Notes: a model not told the origin generated them from the letters alone. A stretch of DNA of 64,000 nucleotides from Amycolatopsis nivea (GCF_004522235.1 NZ_SDLT01000004.1:1-64000); one strand, 5' to 3'. Positions 34,148 to 42,349 are shown, counted from the first letter of the stretch. Numbers and translations are program-made.

Positions 34148-34369
34148 ATGAGCACGCGCGACGTCCCGATCACCGGAGAGCCGATCCGGCTGGGCCAATT
34201 CCTGAAACTGGCCGACCTCGCGGACAACGGCTCGCACGCAAAAGACCTGATCGACGCAGAAGAAGTAACGGTCAACGGCGAAGTAGAAACCCGCCGAGGC
34301 CGCCAACTAGCAGACGGCGACGTAGTAACAGTAGGCACCGAAAACGCAAGAGTCTCGCTGGAACACTAA
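34148..34369 (+). CDS. S4 RNA-binding domain protein, 73 aa
   Basis: A lone S4 domain (PIRLGQFLKLADLADNGSHA, then AEEVTVNGEVETRRGRQL). Such small proteins (YaaA/RqcP-like group) bind structured RNA, often rRNA or stalled ribosomal complexes; a precise role cannot be told. I start at ATG 34148 (MSTRDVPI). It may be co-transcribed with the protease gene. A very strong hairpin follows. Confidence 0.88.
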   Translation: MSTRDVPITGEPIRLGQFLKLADLADNGSHAKDLIDAEEVTVNGEVETRRGRQLADGDVVTVGTENARVSLEH

Positions 34370-34443
34370 GCAAACCGCAGCCAGCACACCAAACGAGCGA
34401 GGCACCCAGCCCCTCCCCCGCACCCCGATACGAAGCTCTCCTG

Positions 34444-34500
34444 CGGTCTGGGGGTGCTTGTCAAGGCATCTTTCCCGCCTTGACAAGCACCCCCAGACCG
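34444..34500. terminator. 24-bp perfect inverted repeat between convergent genes
   Basis: CGGTCTGGGGGTGCTTGTCA plus AGGC pairs perfectly with 34477-34500 around a 9-base loop (34468-34476). An outer, imperfect pair (ACCCCGATACGAAGCT against AAGCTTCGGGGT) extends it. It lies between the S4 gene and the convergent Ldh-family gene and would stop transcription from either side. Confidence 0.75.
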
Positions 34501-34574
34501 TCAGCACAATCAAGCTTCGGGGTGCCCCACGCAACCACGCGCGCAATGTCGCCGCCAGGCGACGAGCCGCAGAC

Positions 34575-35516
34575 TCACCCCACCGTAGACAACGGCGCCC
34601 TCCCCAACTTCAACGCCAACGAATCCAGCTGCCTCCGCACCGCCCCAGGCAACGGCACCCCCAACGCCCGGCACTGCTCCAAATACTGAGCCTCCCGCCA
34701 CCCCGGATACCGCACCGGCGCACCCCCTTCCCACCCGAGCATGCTCCCGAACACCGCACTGGCCGCCCGATAAAACCCGTCCGCACTACGCAACGTCGTA
34801 GGCGCGATCGCCAACACCAGCAACCCGGTGTCATGCTCATGATCAGCAACCCCGGACAACACCCCGGCCAGCACATCCACCATCAGAGCGAACCCAGCGA
34901 ACTGCGGATTCCGAGCAGCATCAGCAAGATCGATATCGAACACAAACTCCGGATAAGCCCCCGCAGGAGCCGCCATCCCCAACGGATGCACCGGCTGATC
35001 CGCATACCCCCCGGCCGCCATCACAATCCCGATCATCCCGTGCGGCAGCGCACGAGCAGCATGATGCCCAACGCGCCCAAACGGCCCGACCCCACGCACC
35101 GACAGCAGCCCGACCCCGAACCGCCCGGCCCGCTGCACCGCGCGATCCATCGCGTCACCCACCGCCCAAAGCCCGGACGCCCGCCGGTAATCAATGAGCG
35201 CCGCGGCCCCACGATCGGCGATCAGCAACGGCTGAGCACCAGGACTGACCAAGCCGTTCTCGATCGCGGGCAGATGCACCCGCGTCAACTCCCCGACGCC
35301 CGTTTCCGGCGCGCCGGTGAGATCGCCATGGCACAACGCTTCCGCGGCCGGACGCGCACGCTCTTCGGGAAAGCCTTGTGCCATCAGGACAACGGAAACG
35401 AGCGTGACCAGTTCGTCGGCGGGAACGCGGTGCCAGGCCTGCTCGGGAATCGGGGTGTCGGCGGGAACTTCCGGGACGGGGCGGCTGAGCCGGGGAGCAC
35501 GCGGTCTGAGGGGCAC
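34575..35516 (-). CDS. malate/lactate/ureidoglycolate dehydrogenase family (Ldh_2)
   Basis: A 313-aa NAD(P)-dependent 2-hydroxyacid oxidoreductase of the Ldh_2 family, unlike classical Rossmann LDH. Typical parts are the helical start (VPADELVTLVSVVLMAQGFP), DYRRASGLWAVGDAMDRAV, SVRGVGPFGRVGHHA and GIVMAAGG. Substrate not assignable. The GC-rich codons are less extreme than in neighbours and it has many GC-lighter third positions on the coding strand. It is convergent with the S4 gene. Confidence 0.85.
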   Translation of the reverse strand: MPLRPRAPRLSRPVPEVPADTPIPEQAWHRVPADELVTLVSVVLMAQGFPEERARPAAEALCHGDLTGAPETGVGELTRVHLPAIENGLVSPGAQPLLIADRGAAALIDYRRASGLWAVGDAMDRAVQRAGRFGVGLLSVRGVGPFGRVGHHAARALPHGMIGIVMAAGGYADQPVHPLGMAAPAGAYPEFVFDIDLADAARNPQFAGFALMVDVLAGVLSGVADHEHDTGLLVLAIAPTTLRSADGFYRAASAVFGSMLGWEGGAPVRYPGWREAQYLEQCRALGVPLPGAVRRQLDSLALKLGRAPLSTVG

Positions 35517-35608
35517 TTCATCAAGGTTGCCGGGCGATCTCGGACCCCGTCAACGAGGTTGGCCCTAGAGTGTGATGCGGTCAGCCGCAGAGACGTACCC
35601 TGAAGCGC

Positions 35609-35890
35609 ATGTGCCGAAACATCACGACGCTCCGCGGCCTGCAGCCCGCCGCCACCACGGACGAGATCGAAGCCGCGGCACGCCAGTACGTGCGCAAAGT
35701 GACCGGGGTGCAGTCCCTTTCGGACGCGACACGCGAACCGTTCGAGGCGGCGGTCGCCGAAATCGCCCAGATCACCGCGCGGCTGCTGGAGGAACTCCCG
35801 CAACGCCGCCAGCCGCCCGCGACCGTGCCGCCGCTGCGCCGCCCGGAGGTCCAGGCGCGGATCGCCCAGCGCGAGGCCAAGAAAGCCTGA
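35609..35890 (+). CDS. DUF2277 protein
   Basis: A 93-aa protein with the family opening MCRNITTLRGLQPAATTDEI and the helical core AARQYVRKVTGVQSLSDATR. DUF2277 proteins are widespread in actinobacteria and have no known function. The ATG is canonical. It is divergent from the Ldh_2 gene and convergent with the KTSC gene. Confidence 0.9.
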   Translation: MCRNITTLRGLQPAATTDEIEAAARQYVRKVTGVQSLSDATREPFEAAVAEIAQITARLLEELPQRRQPPATVPPLRRPEVQARIAQREAKKA

Positions 35891-35898
35891 CGCCGCAA

Positions 35899-36111
35899 TC
35901 ACTCCGCCTCTTGCCCGGGAAACCTCGGCTTGATCTCCTGGTTGAGGTAGCGCCCCGGGCTCTCGGCGGCCATCAGCTCGCGATGCACCCGCGCGGGCAC
36001 GAGGTGGTAGCGGTAGACGCTGCCGTTGCGGAACCCGATTTCCAGCACCGACTTCGCGGCGTCGTAGCCGACGTCGCGAATGACGGAAGACTCCACGGGA
36101 ACCCGGCGCAC
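35899..36111 (-). CDS. KTSC domain protein
   Basis: About 70 aa. VESSVIRDVGYDAAKSVLEI, FRNGSVYRYHLVPARVHREL and AESPGRYLNQEIKPRF match the KTSC domain, found alone or beside lysyl-tRNA synthetase and phage proteins, of unknown function. I choose the GTG at 36111; the frame stays open almost to the tRNA-Ser gene at 36218, but that part is not family-like. Confidence 0.8.
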   Translation of the reverse strand: MRRVPVESSVIRDVGYDAAKSVLEIGFRNGSVYRYHLVPARVHRELMAAESPGRYLNQEIKPRFPGQEAE

Positions 36112-36217
36112 AGCACGGTCAGGGTACCCGCGCGGACCCGGGACCGGCAGCCGAAGAAAACGGCCCCGTCTCCCGCGGGATGCGCGGAATCCGGGGCCGG
36201 ACACTCGAGGCGTCAAG

Positions 36218-36302
36218 CGGAAGCGGAGGGATTTGAACCCCCGGTAGGTTTCCCTACGGACGCTTTCAAGGCGTCTGCATTCGGCCGCTCTGCCACGCTT
36301 CC
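36218..36302 (-). tRNA. tRNA-Ser (TGA anticodon)
   Basis: A class II tRNA of 85 nt. The acceptor arms GGAAGCG and CGCTTCC pair, the anticodon stem GACGC/GCGTC encloses CTTGAAA (anticodon TGA), the variable arm is GTAGGGAAACCTAC and the T loop GGTTCAAATCC. The discriminator is G; CCA is not encoded. It lies 2 bp past the MarR stop on the same strand. Confidence 0.97.
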
Positions 36303-36304
36303 TT

Positions 36305-36796
36305 CTAGGTCAGGGTATCGCGCCGTCCTTCGACGTCGTCCAGGTGTTCGAGGACCCGGGTGAACGCCGTGGCCATCGCCGTCTGCTCGTCGGGCGTCAG
36401 CAGGTCGACGAGGTGCTCGCGGGCGCCGCGCACGTGCGTCGGCGCGGCTTTGTCCAGTACGCGCTGGCCGGCGTCGGTCAGCTCCGTCAGCACCCCGCGT
36501 TTGTCTTCCGGGTCCGGGCGGCGGGTGACCAGCCCGGCGACCTCCAGTTTGCCGATCTGGTGCGACAGCCTGCTCTTCGTCGAGCCCAGCTGCGCCGCCA
36601 GTTCGGTCATCCGGGTGCACCGGTCCGGGGCCAGATTCAGGCACACCAGGACCTCGTAGTCGGCGAGCGAGATGCCGTGGCTTTCGGACAGTTCGCGGTG
36701 CAGCCGCTGGCGCAGCCGCAGCGACGCGACGATGTAGGCCCGCCAGGCGCGCTGTTCTGCCGGGTCGAGCCAGCGCACGTCCTGGTCATCGCTCAT
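36305..36796 (-). CDS. MarR family transcriptional regulator
   Basis: A 163-aa regulator. The DNA-binding part reads RMTELAAQLGSTKSRLSHQI and the wing RRPDPEDKRGVLTELTD, standard for MarR. The N-terminal dimer helices (DPAEQRAWRAYIVASLRLRQ) are complete. I start at the ATG at 36796; upstream the frame is open but not protein-like. It has no clear partner gene: tRNA-Ser follows, and the 513 bp upstream are gene-free. Confidence 0.9.
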   Translation of the reverse strand: MSDDQDVRWLDPAEQRAWRAYIVASLRLRQRLHRELSESHGISLADYEVLVCLNLAPDRCTRMTELAAQLGSTKSRLSHQIGKLEVAGLVTRRPDPEDKRGVLTELTDAGQRVLDKAAPTHVRGAREHLVDLLTPDEQTAMATAFTRVLEHLDDVEGRRDTLT

Positions 36797-36877
36797 ATCG
36801 GGCAGCCTAGAAGGCCGGTTTCGCCCCGCCGTTTCGGCCCGCCGTGAAATTTCCGGCCGAACTTCCCCCAATGGAGG

Positions 36878-36893
36878 GTTACGAAAAGGTTGA
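36878..36893 (+). promoter_or_regulatory. MtrA-like direct repeat
   Basis: GTTAC, six bases, then GTTGA resembles the GTTAC-N6-GTTAC type of box bound by the response regulator MtrA in actinobacteria, which controls cell-wall and division genes. One match of this length can occur by chance. Confidence 0.25.
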
Positions 36894-37241
36894 GACTCGG
36901 CGCGAAGAAGCGCATCCTCGGGAGACAGCGGAGGGATGACGAGGATCCCGGAGCGCGCCGAAGGGCACGCCGGCCCCGATGTCCCCCCGGGAAAGGCCAG
37001 GTGGTGGCATGGCAGGTAGTTCCCGCGGTTGACCGCCCGCTGTGTCCCCGCGATCGGCACGGCCCCGTTCCGGTTCGGTCGCGATTGCGAACAGCACGAG
37101 CACCCCGTGCGCTCCGGCATCGGCCACGCGCACCGGCGTCGTTATGCCGCTGCTTCTCTTCGCGGCCTCGGCACCGCGAAGGCAGCGCCGGACGCCAGCC
37201 CGGCCGGTGGCCAACCGCTGTCAACGAAACCTCGGTAGTAC

Positions 37242-37276
37242 CTGGGTGCGGCCCCCAGCGCAGGGGCCGCACCCAG
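37242..37276 (+). terminator. 14-bp hairpin upstream of the metallopeptidase gene
   Basis: CTGGGTGCGGCCCC pairs perfectly with GGGGCCGCACCCAG around a 7-base loop and is followed by CCTTGTTTCC. It ends 33 bp before the GTG start of the metallopeptidase, so it may be an attenuator in its leader or the end of an upstream transcript. Confidence 0.45.
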
Positions 37277-37309
37277 CCTTGTTTCCAGGTTTGCGGCTAC
37301 CCTTTCCGC

Positions 37310-38242
37310 GTGCGATTCGACGACAACGCGGATCTGGACGCCTCTGAGATCCAGGACATGCGCGGCAGCGGCGGGGGCGGCGGCATCGGCGGCCGCGTGG
37401 CCATCGGCGGCGGCGGGCTCGGCCTCGTCGGCCTGGTCATCTACTTCCTGTTTTCCCAGTTCGGCGGCATTCCCAGCACCGGGACCTCGCCCGCGGCGGG
37501 CGGGATCGGGCTCAGCGACGTCCAGTCCGGGCAGCAATTGGACGCCGGCACGCTCGCGAAGAAGTGCAAGACCGGAGCCGACGCGAACCGCGACCACGAC
37601 TGCGCGATCGTCGCGATCGTCAACTCCATCCAGGACTACTGGACGCAGGAGTTCTCCCGTTCCGGCCAGACCTACCGCAAGGCGACGACCCGCTTCTTCA
37701 CCGGCGGCGTGCGCACCGGCTGCGGCGGCGCGACGTCGGACACCGGCCCGTTCTACTGCCCTGCCGACTCGTACGTGTACATCGACCTGTCGTTCTTCAA
37801 CGAGCTGAAGACCCGCTTCGGCGCGCAAGGCGGGCTGTTCACCGAGGCGTACGTGCTGGCCCACGAATACGGCCACCACGTGCAGAACCTCACCGGCACG
37901 TCCAAACGCGGCACCGGCACCGGGCCGACGTCCGGCTCGGTCCGGCTGGAACTGCAGGCCGACTGCTACGCGGGCGTCTGGGCCAACCACGCCAGCACGA
38001 CCCCGACCAGCTCCGGGAAACCGCTGGTCCAGGACGTCACCCAGGACGACATCTCGCGCGCGCTCGACACCGCGTCCCGGATCGGCGACGACTACATCCA
38101 GAAGAACCTCGGCAACGGCCACGTCGACAAGTCGAGCTTCTCGCACGGAACCTCGGCGCAGCGCGAGAAGTGGTTCACCACCGGCTACCGCACCGGCCAG
38201 CCCGCGAGCTGCAACACCTTCAGCACCAACGACCTCGGCTGA
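37310..38242 (+). CDS. membrane-anchored neutral zinc metallopeptidase (YpfJ/KPN_02809 family)
   Basis: A 310-aa protein. A Gly-rich N-terminus and one helix (IGGGGLGLVGLVIYFLFSQF, about 30-50) anchor an outside domain. The zinc motif HEYGHH is at residue 185 and the downstream Glu ligand is in LELQADCYAGVWA. CGG and Cys pairs (TGCGGATSDTGPFYC) suggest disulfides. Family members are common and poorly characterised. The GTG start at 37310 gives RFDDNADLDASEIQD, the usual family opening. The quinone oxidoreductase gene follows after 20 bp. Confidence 0.9.
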   Translation: MRFDDNADLDASEIQDMRGSGGGGGIGGRVAIGGGGLGLVGLVIYFLFSQFGGIPSTGTSPAAGGIGLSDVQSGQQLDAGTLAKKCKTGADANRDHDCAIVAIVNSIQDYWTQEFSRSGQTYRKATTRFFTGGVRTGCGGATSDTGPFYCPADSYVYIDLSFFNELKTRFGAQGGLFTEAYVLAHEYGHHVQNLTGTSKRGTGTGPTSGSVRLELQADCYAGVWANHASTTPTSSGKPLVQDVTQDDISRALDTASRIGDDYIQKNLGNGHVDKSSFSHGTSAQREKWFTTGYRTGQPASCNTFSTNDLG

Positions 38243-38262
38243 CCCGGGATACAGTCGGGCGC

Positions 38263-39240
38263 ATGCACGCGATCACGATCCGCGAACCCGGTGCCCCTGA
38301 CGTGCTCGAATGGACCGAGGTCCCCGATCCGGAACCCGGGCCCGGCGAGGTGCTGCTGGACGTCACGGCCAGTGCGGTCAACCGCGCCGACCTGCTGCAG
38401 CGGCAAGGCAACTACCCGCCGCCGCCCGGGGCGAGCGACATCCTCGGCCTGGAATGCTCCGGCACGATCGCCGAACTCGGCGAGGGCGTCGAGGGCTGGC
38501 AGGTCGGCGACGAGGTGTGCGCGCTGCTCGCCGGCGGCGGGTACGCCGAACGCGTCGCGGTCCCGGCCGGGCAGCTGCTGCCGGTGCCCGCCGAGATCGA
38601 GACGGTCGCCGCGGCCGGGATGCCCGAGGTGGCCTGCACGGTGTGGGCGAACGTCGTGATGCACGCCGGTCTCGGCGAGGGCCAGGTCCTGCTGGTGCAC
38701 GGCGGCGCGGGCGGCATCGGCACGCACGCGATCCAGGTGGGCAAGGCGCTCGGCGCGACCGTCGCGGTCACCGCGGGTTCGCCCGAACGGCTCGAACGCT
38801 GCCGCCAGCTCGGCGCGGACCTCACGATCAACTACAAGGAAGAGGACTTCGTCGAGGTGCTGCGCGCCGAGACGAAGGGCGCCGACGTCATCCTCGACAA
38901 CATGGGCGCGAAGTACCTTGGCCGCAACGTCGACGCGCTCGCCGTCGACGGCCGCCTGGTCATCATCGGCATGCAGGGCGGGGTCAAGGGCGAGCTGAAC
39001 ATCGGCAAGCTGCTGGGCAAACGCGCGAGCGTGTTCGCGGCCGGGCTGCGTGCCCGCCCGCTGGACCAGAAAGCGGCGATCGTCGCGGATGTCCGGAATC
39101 GCTTGTGGCCCTTGGTGGAACAGGGTTCGGTGCAGCCGATCGTCGGCGACGTGGTGCCGATGGCCGAGGCCGCGTCCGCGCACCGGATGCTCGAGGAGGG
39201 CAGCATCTTCGGGAAGGTCCTGCTGGCCGCGAAGTCGTGA
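38263..39240 (+). CDS. NAD(P)H quinone oxidoreductase (PIG3 type; Rv3777-like)
   Basis: A 325-aa MDR enzyme. The opening MHAITIREPGAPDVLEWTEV, SAVNRADLLQRQGNYPPPPG and the nucleotide loop LLVHGGAGGIGTHAIQVGKA are those of the TP53I3/PIG3 quinone oxidoreductase group. Its position next to the class V aminotransferase and bpa genes matches Rv3777, Rv3778c and Rv3780 of M. tuberculosis. It reduces quinones or enones with NADPH, by family. It is convergent with the aminotransferase homologue, 9 bp away. Confidence 0.92.
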   Translation: MHAITIREPGAPDVLEWTEVPDPEPGPGEVLLDVTASAVNRADLLQRQGNYPPPPGASDILGLECSGTIAELGEGVEGWQVGDEVCALLAGGGYAERVAVPAGQLLPVPAEIETVAAAGMPEVACTVWANVVMHAGLGEGQVLLVHGGAGGIGTHAIQVGKALGATVAVTAGSPERLERCRQLGADLTINYKEEDFVEVLRAETKGADVILDNMGAKYLGRNVDALAVDGRLVIIGMQGGVKGELNIGKLLGKRASVFAAGLRARPLDQKAAIVADVRNRLWPLVEQGSVQPIVGDVVPMAEAASAHRMLEEGSIFGKVLLAAKS

Positions 39241-39249
39241 CGCGGCGCC

Positions 39250-40449
39250 TCAGCGCAGTTCTTCGAGCACCCGCACCAGCTGGTTGATCTCGAACACGTT
39301 GGAGTAGTGCGCGAGCCCGATCCGCACCGCTCCGCCGACCTCGCCGACGCCCAGCGACGCGAACACGCCGCTGGTGCCGTCGTCGGCGAACGCGCAGAGT
39401 CCTTGCGACGCCAGGTATTCGGCGACCTGGGATGCTTTGGCGCCGGCCACGGCGAACGCGAGCGCGGGGATCCGGCGCATCGCGTCGCCGATCACCATCA
39501 CGTGCCGCAGCGAGCGCAGTTCCGTGGACAGCTGCGCGAGCAGGCCCGCGTGGTACGACTTGGCCGAGCCGAGCGACGTCACGAGCCGTTCGCGGCGGGA
39601 ACCGGTCGCGGCGTCGTCGAGGCCGGCGAGGTAGTCGATGGACGCGACGACCCCGGCCAGCAGCGGGTACGCGTGCGGGCCGAGTTCGAGCCGCGCGGGA
39701 CCGGTCGCGGCCGGGTCGAGCGACACCGACGAGATGCGCTCCAGCAGCTCCGGATCGCGGAACACGAGCGCGCCGACCGCCGGTCCGCCCCAGGACGGAG
39801 CGGAGACGACCATGACGTCGGCACCGAGTTCTTGCAGGTCAAGCGGCACGAACGGGGCGGCGTAGGTCGCGTCGACCACGACGAGCGCCCCGACGCGCTT
39901 GGCGAATTCGATCACCGTCGGCACGTCCGGCCGGGTCCCGACGGACCCGGACGCCAGCGTCACCGACACCGCTTTCGTCCGCGCGGACACGAGGTTCTCG
40001 TACTGCCACGCGGGCAGTTCGCACGTCTCGATGTCGATCTCGCTCCAGCGCACGACCGCGCCGACGCGTTTCGCGGCACGCCGCCACGGCGCGATGTTGG
40101 CCTCTTCGTCGAGCCGCGAGACGACGATCTCGTCGCCGATCGTCCAGCGTTCGGCGAGCGCGTCGACGAGACGGCGCAACAGGACCGGCGCGCTCGGCCC
40201 GAGCACGACGGCGGCCGGGTCCGCCCCGACCAGATCGGCCACGGCCCGGCGGGCCGCGGTGACGATGCTTTCCGCCCGCTGGGAGGCAGGAAACGCTCCG
40301 CCCGGGCCGGACACCGGAGCCCGCATAGCTGTCGAAACGGCCGAAGCGACCTGTTCGGGCACGAGCATTCCGGCGGCGCCGTCGAAGTGAATCCAGCCGT
40401 CGCCAAGCGCGGGGAAGAGCCCACGGATACGAGCGACGTCGAACGCCAT
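39250..40449 (-). CDS. class V aminotransferase/cysteine desulfurase homologue lacking the PLP lysine (Rv3778c-like)
   Basis: A 399-aa protein with the cysteine desulfurase-like fold of the TIGR01976 type. IRGLFPALGDGWIHFDGAAG, VLGPSAPVLLRRLVDALA, LVVVDATYAAPF and GVFASLGVGEVGGAVRIG follow the family. Where the Schiff-base lysine is expected (usually SAHKWGGP or SAYKFYGP) the sequence is SAPSWGGP, with Ser219. So it probably does not do normal PLP chemistry. The catalytic Asp before it (VVDATY) is kept. Synteny with Rv3778c is clear. A regulatory or structural role is possible. Confidence 0.85.
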   Translation of the reverse strand: MAFDVARIRGLFPALGDGWIHFDGAAGMLVPEQVASAVSTAMRAPVSGPGGAFPASQRAESIVTAARRAVADLVGADPAAVVLGPSAPVLLRRLVDALAERWTIGDEIVVSRLDEEANIAPWRRAAKRVGAVVRWSEIDIETCELPAWQYENLVSARTKAVSVTLASGSVGTRPDVPTVIEFAKRVGALVVVDATYAAPFVPLDLQELGADVMVVSAPSWGGPAVGALVFRDPELLERISSVSLDPAATGPARLELGPHAYPLLAGVVASIDYLAGLDDAATGSRRERLVTSLGSAKSYHAGLLAQLSTELRSLRHVMVIGDAMRRIPALAFAVAGAKASQVAEYLASQGLCAFADDGTSGVFASLGVGEVGGAVRIGLAHYSNVFEINQLVRVLEELR

Positions 40450-40558
40450 GGGGACACCGTACGGACGTGCGGTTTCGCGGTTGCCGCGGGGTTGGGCAGA
40501 ACTGCCCGAACGGCCGCTAGGCTCGGGTCAGGACCGCCAACCGACGGGGATGGAGCAT

Positions 40559-41128
40559 ATGAGCGAGCCGAACTTCGGGGGAACGGGCGCAGCCGGGGAC
40601 GCGGACGCGCCGCGCGTGGTCGTCGTCGGACCGGACGGCGTCCCGGTCGGCACCGCGCAGGCGGCACCCGAGGGCGAGGAAAACGAGTCCGTCGGCGACC
40701 TGGTCGAGGAACCGGCCAAGGTGATGCGCATCGGGACCATGATCAAGCAGCTGCTGGAGGAGGTCCGCGCCGCACCGCTGGACGACGCCAGCCGCAACCG
40801 GGTCCGCGAGATCCACCAGACGTCGGTGCGCGAACTGGAGGAGGCCCTCGCGCCCGAGCTGCGCGAGGAACTGGAGCGCCTGGTGCGCCCGTTCACCGAC
40901 AACGAAACCCCCTCGGACGCCGAACTGCGGATCGCGCAGGCCCAGCTGGTCGGCTGGCTGGAGGGGCTGTTCCACGGCATCCAGACCGCGCTGTTCGCCC
41001 AGCAGATGGCCGCGCGGGTGCAACTGGAGCAGATGCGCCGCGGCCTGCCCGCGGGGTCGTCCGGTTCCGGCGGCCACCCGGGCGAGGGGCACGGGCACGG
41101 CATCACCGGAACCGGGCAGTACCTCTAG
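40559..41128 (+). CDS. bpa: bacterial proteasome activator Bpa/PafE
   Basis: A 189-aa protein (Rv3780 orthologue by sequence and synteny). It forms an ATP-independent ring that opens the 20S proteasome gate. The helical core (VMRIGTMIKQLLEEVRAAPL, then RVREIHQTSVRELEEAL and AQAQLVGWLEGLFHGIQTAL) is followed by a flexible Gly/His-rich tail and the C-terminal GQYL that docks into the proteasome. The acidic, disordered N-terminus is usual. Start: ATG at 40559, with another in-frame ATG three codons earlier. Its stop shares CTAG with the convergent epoxide hydrolase gene. Confidence 0.95.
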   Translation: MSEPNFGGTGAAGDADAPRVVVVGPDGVPVGTAQAAPEGEENESVGDLVEEPAKVMRIGTMIKQLLEEVRAAPLDDASRNRVREIHQTSVRELEEALAPELREELERLVRPFTDNETPSDAELRIAQAQLVGWLEGLFHGIQTALFAQQMAARVQLEQMRRGLPAGSSGSGGHPGEGHGHGITGTGQYL

Positions 41129-42306
41129 CTCTCCGGGCTTTCCGGGCTCTCCGGGCTCTCCGGGCTTTCCGCGGCGAAGAACGCTCGAAGATCCCCGATC
41201 AGCAGGTCGGGTTCTTCGAGCGCCGGGAAGTGCCCGCCGCGCGGAAGTTCCGTCCACCGCACGATCCGGTCGGTGCGCTCCGCCAGGTGCCGCAGCGGAA
41301 GCCCGATGTCGTCCGGGAACACCGCGACGGCGGTCGGCACGGTCGATTTCGGCAGCGGTGCGCCCCACTGGACGTCTTGGTAGGCGTAGATCCGCGAGGA
41401 CGACGCGGCGGTGCGGGTGAACCAGTAGAGCGAGACGTTGGCGAGCAGGTCGTCGCGGTCGATCAGGTCGTGGTCGGTGTTCGAGAAAGCCCGGAACTTC
41501 TCGGCGATCCAGGCCAGCTGCCCGGCCGGGGAGTCAGTGAGGCCGTAGGCAAGCGTTTGCGGCTTGGTGGACTGGATCATCGCGTAGCCGACGCCGGTTT
41601 GCTGGAAGGCCCGCGCTTTCTCCAGTGACCGCTGCCCTTTCGCCAGCTCTGCCCCGCTGAGCCCTTCCAGATCGGCCTCGCTGCGCGCTACCGCGGACGG
41701 CAGCATCGTCACGTGCGCCCCGATGATCCGCTCCGGGAATTGGACGGCGAGCTCGCGGGAGATCAACGCACCCCAGTCGCCGCCGTGAGTGCCGAAGCTT
41801 TGGTACCCGAGGCGGGACATCAACTCCGCCCACGCACGCGCTGTCCGCGCCGGTCCCCAGCCGCGGTCAGGCGTCGGCCCGGAGAAGGCGAACCCGGGCA
41901 CGGAGGGAACGACGACGTGGAACGCCACGGCCGGGTCGCCGCCGTACGCGCGGGGGTCGGCGAGCGGGCCGATGAGGTCGAGGAATTCGACGATCGAACC
42001 GGGCCAGCCGTGCGTGAGGATGAGCGGGATGGCGTTCGGTTCGGGGGATTTGAGGTGCAGGAAGTGGATGTTGGCGCCGTCGACGGTGGTGGTGAACTGG
42101 GGGAAGCCGTTGAGGCGTTCTTCCTGGGCGCGCCAGTCGAAGCCCAGGCGCCAGTAGTCGGCGAGGTCTTGGACTTCGGGCACCGGAATGCCCAGCTCCC
42201 ACGCCGGGTCGTCGAAGGGATCCGGCCAGCGCGCGTCGGCGAGACGACGGTGGAGGTCGTCCAGGTCGGACTGCGGGATGTGGATCCGGAACGGGGTCTC
42301 GGTCAT
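41125..42306 (-). CDS. epoxide hydrolase family protein with ESP-repeat tail
   Basis: A 393-aa alpha/beta-hydrolase with the N-terminal EHN domain (PFRIHIPQSDLDDLHRRLAD). The oxyanion motif is LTHGWPGS, the nucleophile Asp is in THGGDWGALI, tyrosines lie in the lid and the catalytic His is in PRGGHFPALEEPD. Such enzymes open epoxides with water; some act on juvenile-hormone-like or other substrates. The last 14 residues are (ESP)4ES, coded by a 9-bp tandem repeat (about 41128-41168). It separates bpa from the nonulosonic acid genes and has no equivalent in the mycobacterial locus. Confidence 0.9.
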   Translation of the reverse strand: MTETPFRIHIPQSDLDDLHRRLADARWPDPFDDPAWELGIPVPEVQDLADYWRLGFDWRAQEERLNGFPQFTTTVDGANIHFLHLKSPEPNAIPLILTHGWPGSIVEFLDLIGPLADPRAYGGDPAVAFHVVVPSVPGFAFSGPTPDRGWGPARTARAWAELMSRLGYQSFGTHGGDWGALISRELAVQFPERIIGAHVTMLPSAVARSEADLEGLSGAELAKGQRSLEKARAFQQTGVGYAMIQSTKPQTLAYGLTDSPAGQLAWIAEKFRAFSNTDHDLIDRDDLLANVSLYWFTRTAASSSRIYAYQDVQWGAPLPKSTVPTAVAVFPDDIGLPLRHLAERTDRIVRWTELPRGGHFPALEEPDLLIGDLRAFFAAESPESPESPESPES

Positions 42307-42349
42307 GGCGACGACGTTAGGGAGGATTGCGGACTGTTCCGGTCCTCGA

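Larger units (their letters stand above)
36797..37309. promoter_or_regulatory. 513-bp gene-free region between MarR and metallopeptidase genes
   Basis: No frame in this stretch is convincing as a gene. It holds the MtrA-like repeat at 36878-36893 and the 14-bp hairpin at 37242-37276, and it must hold the promoters of both flanking genes. A short ATG frame after CCAGGTGG near 37010 stops after seven codons. A long, structured leader of the metallopeptidase gene is possible. Confidence 0.35.

Noticed and set aside
36213..36644. Open frame ending in SVAERPNADALKASVGKPTG
   Set aside because: Read-through of the tRNA-Ser(TGA) gene and the antisense frame of the MarR gene.
37029..37238. 69-aa plus-strand frame between the MarR and metallopeptidase genes
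   Set aside because: No ribosome binding site, no family likeness, and the other two frames are equally open.
39307..41628. 773-aa plus-strand open frame spanning aminotransferase, bpa and epoxide hydrolase genes
   Set aside because: Runs antisense or out of frame through three well-supported genes.
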